Shown here one piece after another: positions 28,844 through 37,913 of a stretch of 42,844 nt of DNA. The DNA is taken from positions 1-42,844 of the forward strand of contig QHUQ01000207.1 of the NCBI GenBank assembly GCA_003221985.1, given 5' to 3'. Source of the stretch: Gemmatimonadota bacterium. Lineage in GTDB: Bacteria; Gemmatimonadota; Gemmatimonadetes; Gemmatimonadales; GWC2-71-9. The first letter of the stretch is position 1; each line of letters begins with the position of its first letter. The position numbers and the translations under genes are program-made. The notes under the pieces are model-generated. The model made no database searches, was not told the origin of the DNA, and saw only the letters and a program-made list of their open reading frames with translations.

Positions 28844-29625
28844 CTGACGCGCGGGCTCTGGCAATCGAATATCTGAAACAGCAGCGGCTCCTGGGTGGGG
28901 ATCCCGTAATCCTGCCTGAACAGCCGGGATACGAGATGCGGGATGCGGGATGCGTGGACGCCGTGCCCGTCGTTACGCATCCCGCATCTCCCATCCCGCA
29001 TCCCGATCTGCCGCCGTCAGGTCTCAGTTTCGATCCACCGTCGGCCGATTTGTTCGCCACCGATCCTCTCCAGCAGACGAAGAGTCTCGAGGCCGTCGCG
29101 CAGTTAATCGCGGCCTGTCGCAAGTGCAAGCTGTGCGAGGGCCGCACCAACACCGTGCCGGGCGAAGGAGCCGCCACCGCCCGCCTCGTCGTCATCGGGG
29201 AAGGTCCCGGACGCACCGAAGACGAGACGGGGCGCCCGTTCGTCGGCCGGGCCGGGGAGCTGCTCACGAAAATCCTCGAGGCCATCAAGCTGCCGCGCGA
29301 GCAGGTGTTCATCTGCAATGTCGTGAAATGCCGGCCGCCCGAGAACCGCCTGCCGCAATACGACGAAATCGCGGCGTGCCTGCCGTACCTCTACCGCCAG
29401 ATCGAGCTGGTCAAGCCGAAAGTCATTCTGGCGATGGGCGGGACGGCCGCGCAGAGCCTGCTTAGCACCAAACAATCGTTAGGCGCGCTCCGGAATCAGG
29501 TGCACCGCTTCCGCGGCATCCCCGTGGTCGTGACCTACCATCCGGCCGCGCTGCTGCGCAACCCCAACTGGAAGAGACCAACCTGGGATGACGTCCGTAT
29601 CGCCGCCCGCCTCCTCGACGACTGA
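28840..29625 (+). CDS. Family-4 uracil-DNA glycosylase (Fe-S) with in-frame repeat insertion
   Basis: 261 aa from a TTG at 28840 (TTGA overlap with coaBC). It removes uracil from DNA. Motifs: CRKCKLCEGRTNTVPGEG (first Fe-S cysteines), VVIGEGPGRTEDETGRPFVGRAGELL (family-4 motif), ICNVVKCRPPENRLP (further cysteine ligands) and VTYHPAALLRNP. The N-terminal linker between the first helix (ALAIEYLKQQRLLGGD) and the catalytic domain contains MRDAGC and HPASPIPHP, encoded by a near-perfect hairpin of GGGATGC units (28926-29004). The insertion keeps the frame and avoids the fold. The glycosylase domain appears intact. Confidence 0.92.
   Translation: MTDARALAIEYLKQQRLLGGDPVILPEQPGYEMRDAGCVDAVPVVTHPASPIPHPDLPPSGLSFDPPSADLFATDPLQQTKSLEAVAQLIAACRKCKLCEGRTNTVPGEGAATARLVVIGEGPGRTEDETGRPFVGRAGELLTKILEAIKLPREQVFICNVVKCRPPENRLPQYDEIAACLPYLYRQIELVKPKVILAMGGTAAQSLLSTKQSLGALRNQVHRFRGIPVVVTYHPAALLRNPNWKRPTWDDVRIAARLLDD
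28926..29004. repeat. In-frame hairpin of GGGATGC units inside the uracil-DNA glycosylase gene
   Basis: Arms at 28926-28954 and 28976-29004 (29 nt each) are complementary at 25 of 29 positions around a 21-nt loop. Each arm is four imperfect 7-8-nt units (GGGATGCG, GAGATGCG). It is translated as about 26 residues in the N-terminal linker. Confidence 0.85.
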
Positions 29626-30991
29626 GCCATACGCCGGCCGGCAGACGCCCTGGAGCAACGAGGCCGAGCAAGCCGTCTTAGGCGCGATGATGCTCGACCA
29701 GGACGCGGCGCTCAAGGCCGCCGAGATCCTGGACGACAGCATGTTCTATCGCGAAGGCCACCGGCTCCTGTTCCGGTCGATGATGTCGCTGACCGAACGC
29801 GGCGACGTCATCGATCCCGTGACGCTGCGCGACGAGCTGAGCCGGCGCGGCGACCTCGATCGGGCCGGCGGGATGGAGTACATCGCGGCGCTGATCGACG
29901 TGGTCCCCACCGCCGCGAACGTCGAGCACCACGCCAAGATCGTGCGGGACAAGGCCGTGCTGCGCCGCCTCGTGGAAGCGGCGACCGGGATCATCCAGGA
30001 CATCTACGAAGGCCACGGCACGGCGGGCGAGGTGCTCGACAACGCCGAGCACCGGGTGTTCCAGGTGGCGCAATTCCGCCGTGCCGAAGAGTTCATTCGG
30101 ATCAAAGAGCTGATCTGGCCGACGATGGAGCGGATCGAGCAGCTCCAATCGGGAGCGGGCTCGGTCACCGGGGTTCCCAGCGGATTCGTCGATCTCGACC
30201 GTCTCACCGCCGGGTTTCAGCGCTCCGAGCTGATCATCCTCGCCGCCCGTCCCTCGATGGGAAAGACGGCCCTGGCCCTGAACATCGTCCAGCACGCCGC
30301 GATCGAGCACAACACCCGCGTCGCTTTTTTCTCGATCGAAATGTCGAAGGATTCCCTCGTGCAGCGGCTGCTGTGCTCGGAAGGCCTGGTCGATGCTCAG
30401 CGCCTGCGGCGTGGCCAGCTGCGCGATGACGACTATCCCAAGCTCGCCCGCGCGGCGGGCTTGCTCGGCACGGCGCCGATCTGGATTGACGATTCCGCCG
30501 CGCTCACGCCGCTGGCGATGCGCTCGAAGGCACGCCGGTTGAAGGCCGAGCACGACATTGCGCTCGTGATCGTCGACTATTTGCAGCTGATGCAGGGTCC
30601 CGGCGACGCCGAGAATCGCCAGCAGGAGATCTCCTACATCTCGCGGTCGCTCAAGGCGCTCGCCAAAGAGCTCGACGTTCCGGTCGTCGCCATCTCGCAG
30701 CTGTCCCGGGCGCCTGAGCAGCGCGGCGGGGAGCATCGCCGCCCGCAGCTCTCCGACCTCCGCGAGTCGGGCGCCATCGAGCAGGACGCCGATGTCGTCT
30801 GCTTCATCTACCGGCAGGAGTTCTACGACGGGCCGGTCGACCCCAAGACGAACGAGAGCATCGAGGGCCTCGCCGAAGTGATCGTCGGCAAGCAGCGCAA
30901 TGGCCCGACGGGGACGGTGAAGCTGCACTTCAAAAAGGAATACACGCGCTTCGACAACTACACGGCGCGCGAGGCTCCGGTCAGTGTCTAA
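29588..30991 (+). CDS. dnaB: Replicative DNA helicase DnaB
   Basis: 467 aa; ATG at 29588, overlapping the glycosylase 3' end by 38 nt (a later start is possible, since the first ~20 residues are Ser/Pro-rich). The N-terminal helical DnaG-interaction domain begins NEAEQAVLGAMMLD. The RecA-like domain has Walker A ARPSMGKTALALN, FFSIEMSKDSLVQRLL, Walker B LVIVDYLQLM, AISQLSRAPEQR and the C-terminal VGKQRNGPTGTVKLHF. It unwinds DNA at the fork as a hexamer. Normal length, no intein or break. The next gene (radA) overlaps by 8 nt. Confidence 0.96.
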   Translation: MTSVSPPASSTTEPYAGRQTPWSNEAEQAVLGAMMLDQDAALKAAEILDDSMFYREGHRLLFRSMMSLTERGDVIDPVTLRDELSRRGDLDRAGGMEYIAALIDVVPTAANVEHHAKIVRDKAVLRRLVEAATGIIQDIYEGHGTAGEVLDNAEHRVFQVAQFRRAEEFIRIKELIWPTMERIEQLQSGAGSVTGVPSGFVDLDRLTAGFQRSELIILAARPSMGKTALALNIVQHAAIEHNTRVAFFSIEMSKDSLVQRLLCSEGLVDAQRLRRGQLRDDDYPKLARAAGLLGTAPIWIDDSAALTPLAMRSKARRLKAEHDIALVIVDYLQLMQGPGDAENRQQEISYISRSLKALAKELDVPVVAISQLSRAPEQRGGEHRRPQLSDLRESGAIEQDADVVCFIYRQEFYDGPVDPKTNESIEGLAEVIVGKQRNGPTGTVKLHFKKEYTRFDNYTAREAPVSV

Positions 30992-32333
30992 AGGCAAGTC
31001 GGTGTTTCGCTGCACCGAATGCGGCGCGGACCAGCCGAAGTGGGGCGGGCGGTGTGATGCGTGTGGCGCGTGGAACTCTTTGATCGAAGAGCCGATTGGG
31101 CGGTTAAGCGGTTCGGCGGTTAGAGGCCTTCCAACCGCCAAACCGCCAATCCGCCTAACCGACCTGAAGGGTGAGGCGGTGGCGCGCTGGAAGACCGGCC
31201 TCGCAGAATTCGACTTCGTGCTGGGCGGCGGGATCGTCCCAGGCTCCGTCACGCTCGTCGGCGGCGAGCCCGGCATCGGCAAGTCGACCCTACTCATGCA
31301 GTGCGCCGCGCGACTCGAGAGCCAGGGCGTCGCTACGCTCTACGTCTCCGGCGAGGAATCGCCCGATCAGCTGCGCCTGCGTGCCGATCGCCTCGCCGAG
31401 GACGCCGGCGCCATTCACGTGCTCGGCGAAACGCGCCTCGAAGCAATTCTGCATTATGCCACCGAGCTCAAGTCGAGCGTCGTACTGCTCGATTCGGTGC
31501 AGACCACGTACACCGACGAGCTCGAGGGCGCACCCGGCAACGTCGGCCAGGTGCGCGAATGCGCCGCCCGGCTGATGCGCTTCGCTAAAGAATCGGGGCC
31601 CGCCGTCCTGCTCGTCGGGCACGTCACGAAGGGTGGAGGAATCGCGGGGCCCAAGACGCTCGAGCACATCGTCGACACGGTGCTGTACTTCGAAGGCGAA
31701 ACGACGCTCGATCATCGCATCCTGCGGGCGGTGAAAAACCGCTTCGGCTCGGTCGATGAGATCGGCGTGTTTCGGATGACGGGGGCGGGGCTCGAGCCCG
31801 TCGCGAACCCCGCGGCGGCATTCCTCGCCGGCCGCAGCACCGGCGCGTCCGGCTCCGCCGTCACCGCGCTGATGGAAGGGACGCGCCCCATGCTCGTCGA
31901 GATCCAGGCGCTCGCGTCGAAGGCGGGCTTCGGGACGCCGCAACGCGTGGCGACCGGCCTCGATCATCGGCGCCTGGCCCTGCTGCTCGCCGTGCTGGAG
32001 CGCCGCGGTGGCCTGCCGTTCGGGAATCTCGACGTCTTCGTCAACGTCACGGGCGGCGTCCGTCTCATCGAACCCTCGACCGACCTTGCCGTCCTTGCCG
32101 CCCTCGTCTCCACGGTGCACGATCGTCCCGTGCCCGCGGACGCGCTCTTCCTGGGCGAGGTGGGACTGGGTGGTGAGATCCGGCCGGTCGCAGGCGTCGA
32201 ACGGCGTCTCGCCGAGGCTGCACGCCAGGGCTTTCGCAGGGTGTTTTTATCGAGTCGTTCGAAAGGGAGTAAAGATCTCGAGGTGATCGGGCTGGAGGGA
32301 ATCGGTGAGCTCGCCCGCCGACTTGCAGCCTGA
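30984..32333 (+). CDS. radA: DNA repair protein RadA
   Basis: 449 aa from a GTG at 30984. The N-terminal four-cysteine zinc finger is CTECGADQPKWGGRCDACG. The RecA-like ATPase has Walker A GGEPGIGKSTLL, VVLLDSVQT and the RadA-specific KNRFG motif (VKNRFGSVDE). The C-terminal Lon-like domain carries LDVFVNVTGGVRL-type sequence and FLGEVGLGGEIRPV. It drives branch migration in recombination repair. The linker between zinc finger and ATPase (GRLSGSAVRGLPTAKPPIRL) is encoded by a hairpin of GGCGGTTA-like units (31094-31160), an in-frame insertion of the same kind as in the glycosylase and comF genes. Confidence 0.95.
   Translation: MSKGKSVFRCTECGADQPKWGGRCDACGAWNSLIEEPIGRLSGSAVRGLPTAKPPIRLTDLKGEAVARWKTGLAEFDFVLGGGIVPGSVTLVGGEPGIGKSTLLMQCAARLESQGVATLYVSGEESPDQLRLRADRLAEDAGAIHVLGETRLEAILHYATELKSSVVLLDSVQTTYTDELEGAPGNVGQVRECAARLMRFAKESGPAVLLVGHVTKGGGIAGPKTLEHIVDTVLYFEGETTLDHRILRAVKNRFGSVDEIGVFRMTGAGLEPVANPAAAFLAGRSTGASGSAVTALMEGTRPMLVEIQALASKAGFGTPQRVATGLDHRRLALLLAVLERRGGLPFGNLDVFVNVTGGVRLIEPSTDLAVLAALVSTVHDRPVPADALFLGEVGLGGEIRPVAGVERRLAEAARQGFRRVFLSSRSKGSKDLEVIGLEGIGELARRLAA
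31094..31160. repeat. In-frame hairpin of GCGGTT units inside radA
   Basis: Left arm 31094-31126 and right arm 31127-31160 are complementary over about 33 bp with few mismatches and essentially no loop. Each arm has three to four imperfect GGCGGTTA-type units. It is translated as about 22 linker residues between the zinc finger and the ATPase domain. Confidence 0.85.
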
Positions 32334-33027
32334 CGTCGGCGTCGTCGTCGTCGCAGCGGGGGCGGGCGTGCGGGCGGGGCCCGGCGAGCCGAAGCAGTTT
32401 CGCCCCATCCTTGGCGTGCCGATGCTGCTCCGCGCGCTGCGTCCGTTTACCGGACACCCCGAAGTGCGCCAGGTGATCGTGGCGCTGCCGCCCGGGTACG
32501 CCGAGCGTCCGCCCGAATGGCTCGGCAAACTGCGCGGCGATCGGTTGCGGCTCGTGCCGGGCGGTGCGCAGCGCGCCGATTCGGTGCGCGCGGGGCTCGA
32601 CGCGCTCCCTGCCGACAGCGCGATCGTTCTCGTGCACGACGCCGCGCGCCCCTTCGTCAGTCGCGGCACGATCGACGCCGTGATTGCGCGTGCTCGCGCG
32701 GGCGTCGGCGCGGTCGCCGCCGTGCCGACGTCGGACACACTCAAAGAAGTCGGCCCGCACCAGCCTACGCCGCGCGTCGCGCGGACCGTGGATCGGGAGC
32801 GCATCTGGCGGGCGCAGACGCCGCAAGGATTTCCCCGGCAGATGTTGCGCGACGCCTACGCCCAGCTGCCCGGAACCGCCAACGGCGGCGCACCGAGCGA
32901 TGATGCGGAAGTGTGCGAGCGCGCGGGGTTCCCGGTGGAGCTGATTCCCGATTCACCGTACAACTTCAAGGTCACCACCGCCGACGACTTCCGGATCGCG
33001 GAGGCTTTCGCGCGTGAGTTGCGTTGA
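32305..33027 (+). CDS. ispD: 2-C-methyl-D-erythritol 4-phosphate cytidylyltransferase
   Basis: 240 aa from a GTG at 32305 (overlaps radA by 29 nt; a slightly later start is possible). It transfers CMP to MEP in the non-mevalonate isoprenoid pathway. Nucleotide-binding VVVVAAGAGVRAGPGEPKQF corresponds to the AAGxGxRxxxxxPKQ motif. VPGGAQRADSVRAGL, VHDAARPFV and RAQTPQGF, SDDAEVCERAG and the C-terminal FKVTTADDFRIAE are all canonical. The next gene starts in a TTGA overlap. No ispF is adjacent. Confidence 0.95.
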   Translation: MSSPADLQPDVGVVVVAAGAGVRAGPGEPKQFRPILGVPMLLRALRPFTGHPEVRQVIVALPPGYAERPPEWLGKLRGDRLRLVPGGAQRADSVRAGLDALPADSAIVLVHDAARPFVSRGTIDAVIARARAGVGAVAAVPTSDTLKEVGPHQPTPRVARTVDRERIWRAQTPQGFPRQMLRDAYAQLPGTANGGAPSDDAEVCERAGFPVELIPDSPYNFKVTTADDFRIAEAFARELR

Positions 33028-33677
33028 ACGGGCTCCCGTTCCAGTCGGATTCCGATATTGCCACTGCAATCCCGCAGGTGGTGCAGCACCTGGGACGCGG
33101 GGGCTTGCTCGCTTATCCCACAGAGACGGTCTACGGCCTCGGCTCGCGCGTCGTGCAGGAGGACGTCGCCGCGCTGGCCGCCCTCAAGGGGCGGTCGGCC
33201 ACCAAGCCCTTCCTTTTATTGATCAGCGACCGATCGATGGCTGAATCGCACGGGCTCGCCTTCAATGCGTCCGCGGATGCGCTGGCGCGCGCGTTCTGGC
33301 CCGGGCCGCTCACGCTCGTGTTACCGGGAGGCTCGGGCCGGCTCCCCGACTTACTGCGCGGTCCCGACGGCGGCATCGCCGTGCGCTGGACGTCGCATCA
33401 CGCGATCGCGCGACTCGTGGCGGCGCTCGGTTCCCCGCTCACCTCCACGTCCGCGAATTTGCCGGGGCAGCCGCCCGGTCCCGGCGCGGACGCCATCGCG
33501 CGCGACTTCGCGCCGGCGGTGAAGAAGGGCCAGCTGCTGGTGCTCGACGGCGGCGTGTTGGGGAACCGGCCGCCATCGACCGTGGTTGACTGCACCAGGC
33601 CACGAGCGCAGATCGTCCGCGAAGGAACGCTCAGCGTCAACGAGCTGCGACGCGCCGTCGGCCGACTCGCACCATGA
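33024..33677 (+). CDS. tsaC: L-threonylcarbamoyladenylate synthase (TsaC/Sua5/YrdC)
   Basis: 217 aa from a TTG at 33024. It makes threonylcarbamoyl-AMP for the t6A37 modification of ANN-decoding tRNAs. Signatures: LAYPTETVYGLGSRV, LKGRSATKPFLLLI, FWPGPLTLVLPG, VRWTSHHAIARLV and SPLTSTSANLPG. The length matches the YrdC domain alone, without the extra Sua5 domain. It overlaps ispD by 4 nt and the following phosphatase by 4 nt, so it is in the same operon. Confidence 0.93.
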   Translation: MNGLPFQSDSDIATAIPQVVQHLGRGGLLAYPTETVYGLGSRVVQEDVAALAALKGRSATKPFLLLISDRSMAESHGLAFNASADALARAFWPGPLTLVLPGGSGRLPDLLRGPDGGIAVRWTSHHAIARLVAALGSPLTSTSANLPGQPPGPGADAIARDFAPAVKKGQLLVLDGGVLGNRPPSTVVDCTRPRAQIVREGTLSVNELRRAVGRLAP

Positions 33678-34153
33678 GCAAGAACGTTCTCTTTGTCTGC
33701 ACCGGCAATATCTGCCGCAGCCCGCTGGCCGCAGCGCTGCTGGAGCGCGCCGTACAGTCACGCGGCCTCACGGACGTAACCGTCACTTCGGCAGGAACGG
33801 GGGCTTGGGACGGGGCGCCCGCTTCTGAGGGCGCCTATCTTGTCGCTCTCGAAGGCGGGCTGGATCTTTCCGGCCATCGCGCGCGCCTCCTCACACGGGA
33901 GCTCGTCGAACAAGCCGATCTCATTCTCACGATGGCCCGGCACCATCGCGCGCGCGTGGACGAGCTCGGCGGAGAAGGAAAGGTCTTCGTGCTGGGAGAA
34001 TACGCGGGCCGCGAGAGCAACGACTCCGAAGTGAGCGACCCATTCGGCGGGCTGATCGACGTCTATCGCGACACCTATGCCGAACTGGACACGCTCGCCA
34101 CGGCCGTCGCAGATCGCCTAGCCGCCGAGAGCAAGCGTGGAGATCAGCGCTAA
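33674..34153 (+). CDS. Low-molecular-weight protein tyrosine phosphatase
   Basis: 159 aa. The catalytic P-loop CTGNICRSPLAAAL follows VLFV at the N-terminus (C-x5-R), and the general-acid aspartate is in VSDPFGG near residue 123. The usual size. Members dephosphorylate tyrosine- or arginine-phosphorylated proteins or small phosphoesters; the target is unknown. It is adjacent to the tsaC gene, a common pairing, and overlaps aroE by 17 nt. Confidence 0.93.
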   Translation: MSKNVLFVCTGNICRSPLAAALLERAVQSRGLTDVTVTSAGTGAWDGAPASEGAYLVALEGGLDLSGHRARLLTRELVEQADLILTMARHHRARVDELGGEGKVFVLGEYAGRESNDSEVSDPFGGLIDVYRDTYAELDTLATAVADRLAAESKRGDQR

Positions 34154-34973
34154 GACGCGGCTGTTCACGGTCATCGGCGACCCGGTGGCCCATTCGCTCT
34201 CGCCCGCGATGCACAACGCCGCTTTTCGCGCGCTGGGATTAGACGCCGTGTACGTCGCCTTGCGCGTGCCTCCCGTACCCCCCGAGGCGCTGCGCGCCGT
34301 ACTGGCAATGCAGGCCGCGACCGTCGGCGCCGGCAACGTGACCGTCCCGCACAAGGAAGCAGTCGAAGGATTCGTCGCGCGGAAAACGGATGTCTGCGCC
34401 CGGGTCGGCGCGTGCAATACGTTCTGGACAGAGGACGGGGGAGGGCTGGTCGGCGACAACACCGATGTGTTCGGGGTGGCTCGGGCGCTCGACCAAATCG
34501 GCGTTGCGCAAAAAGGAGAACGGTGGCTCGTGATTGGAACCGGTGGGTCGGCGCGCGCGACGGCCGTGACCGCCGCTGACCGCGGCGCCACGCTGTTCGT
34601 GCGCTCGCGCGATGGCGCCCGCGCGCAGGCGTTCGCCACGTGGGCGAAGGGTATCGGCGTGGCGGCCAGTGTCGCTGACGGCCCGGTCGAAGTCGACGTG
34701 GCAATCAACGCAACGCCACTGGGTCTCGCCGGTCACGATCCGCTACCGATCGACCTCAACCACATTCCGGGCGTGCAGCGAGCGCTCGATCTCGTGTACG
34801 CGCCCGGTGAGACTCGGTGGGTCCACGCGCTCCGCGAACGCGGGATCGAAGCCGCGGATGGGCGCGAGATGCTGGTCCAACAGGGCGCCGCCGCGTTCGG
34901 ACGGTTTTTTCCCGGCACGGCGGCGCCGAAAGAAGTCATGCGCGCGGCAGTCTCACGTGCGCTCCGCGTTTGA
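34137..34973 (+). CDS. aroE: Shikimate dehydrogenase
   Basis: 278 aa from a GTG at 34137. It reduces 3-dehydroshikimate with NADPH in the shikimate pathway. Substrate-binding GDPVAHSLSPAMHNAAF, catalytic lysine in GNVTVPHKEAV and aspartate in VGDNTDVFG, then the nucleotide-binding loop VIGTGGSARATAV. INATPLGLAG and the C-terminal MLVQQGAAAFG are also present. Complete. Overlaps the phosphatase gene and, at its 3' end, the comF start. Confidence 0.95.
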   Translation: MEISAKTRLFTVIGDPVAHSLSPAMHNAAFRALGLDAVYVALRVPPVPPEALRAVLAMQAATVGAGNVTVPHKEAVEGFVARKTDVCARVGACNTFWTEDGGGLVGDNTDVFGVARALDQIGVAQKGERWLVIGTGGSARATAVTAADRGATLFVRSRDGARAQAFATWAKGIGVAASVADGPVEVDVAINATPLGLAGHDPLPIDLNHIPGVQRALDLVYAPGETRWVHALRERGIEAADGREMLVQQGAAAFGRFFPGTAAPKEVMRAAVSRALRV

Positions 34974-35691
34974 GCAGCTCCTCCTTCCAGCGGAGTGCCT
35001 GCTGTGTCACGCCCTGCTGAGCCAGCGCGACGCCAACCGGCTCGTCTGTCCCGTGTGCCGGCAGCGGTGGCGGCCGGTGCGGCCACCCTGGTGCGAGCGC
35101 TGCGGGCAGCCGGAGCCGCATTTCGGTCCCTGCCGGCTGTGCACCGACTGGCCGGCGGCGTTGACAGGGGTGCGCTCCGCGGTGTGGCTCGACCAGAACG
35201 CGCGCCCGGCGGTCCACGCACTCAAGTACGGCGGCTTGCCGCGGATCGCCGACGACCTGACGGCCGTGATGGCGCAGCTGCGCCCTCCCAGCAACGGACC
35301 GTCGGTCTTGATACCTATTCCCCTCGCCACGAAGCGATTGCGCCAGCGCGGCTACAACCAGAGCGAAGTCCTGGCGCGCGCGCTGGCCCGACAATGGCGG
35401 ATTCCCGTACTTGTGACGTTGCTTGTCCGCACGCGCGAGACGCCGACGCAAACGGCGTTGACACCGGAGACGCGTCTGGCGAATGTGGCGGGGGCGTTTG
35501 GAGTGCGAAATGCGAAATGTGGAATGCGAAATTTCGCATTTCGACTTTCGAGTTTCGAATTGATCCTTGTGGACGACGTTTTCACGACCGGTGCCACGTT
35601 AGCCGAAGCAGCGAGCGCGTTAGAGCAGGCCGGCGCGACACGAGTCATGGGCGTAACCTTCGCCCGCGCGGCAATTCCAGACTTCACCTAA
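34957..35691 (+). CDS. comF: ComF family protein / phosphoribosyltransferase-like, with repeat insertion
   Basis: 244 aa from a GTG at 34957 (17-nt overlap with aroE); the reading frame is open further upstream but that part lies in aroE. The N-terminal zinc-binding cysteine pairs are [25 protein letters not shown] and [33 protein letters not shown] and the PRPP loop [18 protein letters not shown] are typical of ComF, which takes part in DNA uptake for transformation. Between [10 protein letters not shown] and LILVDD lie about 20 residues ([18 protein letters not shown]) encoded by a hairpin repeat (35501-35562), right before the PRPP motif. Confidence 0.9.
   Translation: MRSAFEQLLLPAECLLCHALLSQRDANRLVCPVCRQRWRPVRPPWCERCGQPEPHFGPCRLCTDWPAALTGVRSAVWLDQNARPAVHALKYGGLPRIADDLTAVMAQLRPPSNGPSVLIPIPLATKRLRQRGYNQSEVLARALARQWRIPVLVTLLVRTRETPTQTALTPETRLANVAGAFGVRNAKCGMRNFAFRLSSFELILVDDVFTTGATLAEAASALEQAGATRVMGVTFARAAIPDFT
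35501..35562. repeat. In-frame hairpin of GCGAAAT units inside comF
   Basis: Arms 35501-35531 and 35532-35562 (31 nt) match at 22 of 31 positions, with the 8 bp at the loop side perfect (GCGAAA/TTTCGC core) and no real spacer. Units are GCGAAATG-like. It is AT-richer than the surrounding gene. Translated in frame just before the PRPP-binding loop. Confidence 0.8.
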
Positions 35692-35701
35692 GGGGAGAGT
35701 C

Positions 35702-36712
<1,011 letters not shown>

Positions 36713-36725
36713 ACCTTTACCGTCG

Positions 36726-37913
36726 GTGTCTTTGAAGAAACGCAGCCTGCGGGACCTCCCCCCGCAGGCGTTGGACGGGAAGCGCGCGCTGGTGCGGGTC
36801 GATTTCAACGTCCCGCTCAAGAACGGCACGGTGAGCGACGACACGCGGCTGCGAGCCTCGCTCCCGACCATCCAGTATCTCCGCGACAAAGGCGCGCGCG
36901 TGGTGTTGCTCTCTCACCTCGGCCGGCCCAAGGGCGGTCCTGATCCCCAATACTCTCTGAAGCAGATCGTGCGCGATCTCGAGCAGCTGCTGGGCGCTCC
37001 GGTCGAGTTCATCCCCGATCCGGCCACGGGTATGGCCGCGACGCGGCGGCTGCCGCGCGGCGGCGTCGCGCTCGTCGAGAACACACGCTTCTGGTCCGGC
37101 GAGGAGAAGAACGACCCGGAGTTGGCCAGGACATTCGCGCAGCTCGGCGATCTGTACGTGAACGACGCGTTCGGCTCGGCCCATCGTGCGCACGCGTCGA
37201 CCGAAGCCGTGGCCCATCTCCTCAAGCCTGCCGTGGCCGGCTTCCTGATGGAAAAAGAGCTCCAGTATTTGGGGCAGCTGCTCCGGGATCCCAAGCATCC
37301 CTTCATCGCGGTGCTGGGCGGCGCGAAGATCTCCGGCAAGATCGACGTGATCCGCTCCTTACTACCACGCGTAGACGAGTTGCTCATCGGCGGCGCCATG
37401 GCGTGTACGTTCTTCGCAGGGATGGGCCTCGAGGTGGGATCATCCTTGGTCGAGCCTGATCGCATCGCACTCGCCAAGCAGCTGCTGGCGCAGAGCGGGA
37501 AGAAACTGATCCTGCCGCGCGGCGCGGTCATCGCCCCGTCGCTGGAACGGGCGAGCGAGCATCGCTCGGTCGCTGCGGACGCCGTCCCCAAGGGATGGGC
37601 GGTCTTCGACATCGACGCCGCGACGCAGCACGACTTTCAGGCGCGGCTGGTACGCGCCAAGACGATCTTTTGGAACGGCCCGATGGGCGTGTTCGAGACT
37701 CCGCCGTTCGATGCCGGGACGCGCGCCATCGCGACGGCGTTGGTCGACGCGGGAAAGAAGGGCGCGGTGACGGTCGTGGGCGGCGGGGACTCCGTCGCGG
37801 CCGTTGCGGGAATGGAAGACAAGCTCACTCACGTCTCGACCGGGGGCGGCGCGTCACTCGAGTTCCTGGAAGGGAAGGAATTGCCCGGCGTAGCGGCTTT
37901 GGAGGATGCGTGA
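36726..37913 (+). CDS. pgk: Phosphoglycerate kinase
   Basis: 395 aa from a GTG at 36726. RVDFNVPLKNG, LLSHLGRPKGG, ENTRFWSGEEKNDPELA, YVNDAFGSAHRAHAS, AVLGGAKISGKIDV, TIFWNGPMGVFE and VVGGGDSVAAVAG are the full set of PGK motifs. The pre-nucleotide motif has W at a position often V or F. Transfers phosphate from 1,3-bisphosphoglycerate to ADP. Overlaps tpiA by 4 nt (GTGA). Confidence 0.97.
   Translation: MSLKKRSLRDLPPQALDGKRALVRVDFNVPLKNGTVSDDTRLRASLPTIQYLRDKGARVVLLSHLGRPKGGPDPQYSLKQIVRDLEQLLGAPVEFIPDPATGMAATRRLPRGGVALVENTRFWSGEEKNDPELARTFAQLGDLYVNDAFGSAHRAHASTEAVAHLLKPAVAGFLMEKELQYLGQLLRDPKHPFIAVLGGAKISGKIDVIRSLLPRVDELLIGGAMACTFFAGMGLEVGSSLVEPDRIALAKQLLAQSGKKLILPRGAVIAPSLERASEHRSVAADAVPKGWAVFDIDAATQHDFQARLVRAKTIFWNGPMGVFETPPFDAGTRAIATALVDAGKKGAVTVVGGGDSVAAVAGMEDKLTHVSTGGGASLEFLEGKELPGVAALEDA

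Noticed and set aside
29678..31297. A 539-codon minus-strand frame opposite dnaB and the radA start
   Set aside because: Antisense shadow of dnaB; no domain, low-complexity Arg/Glu/His composition.
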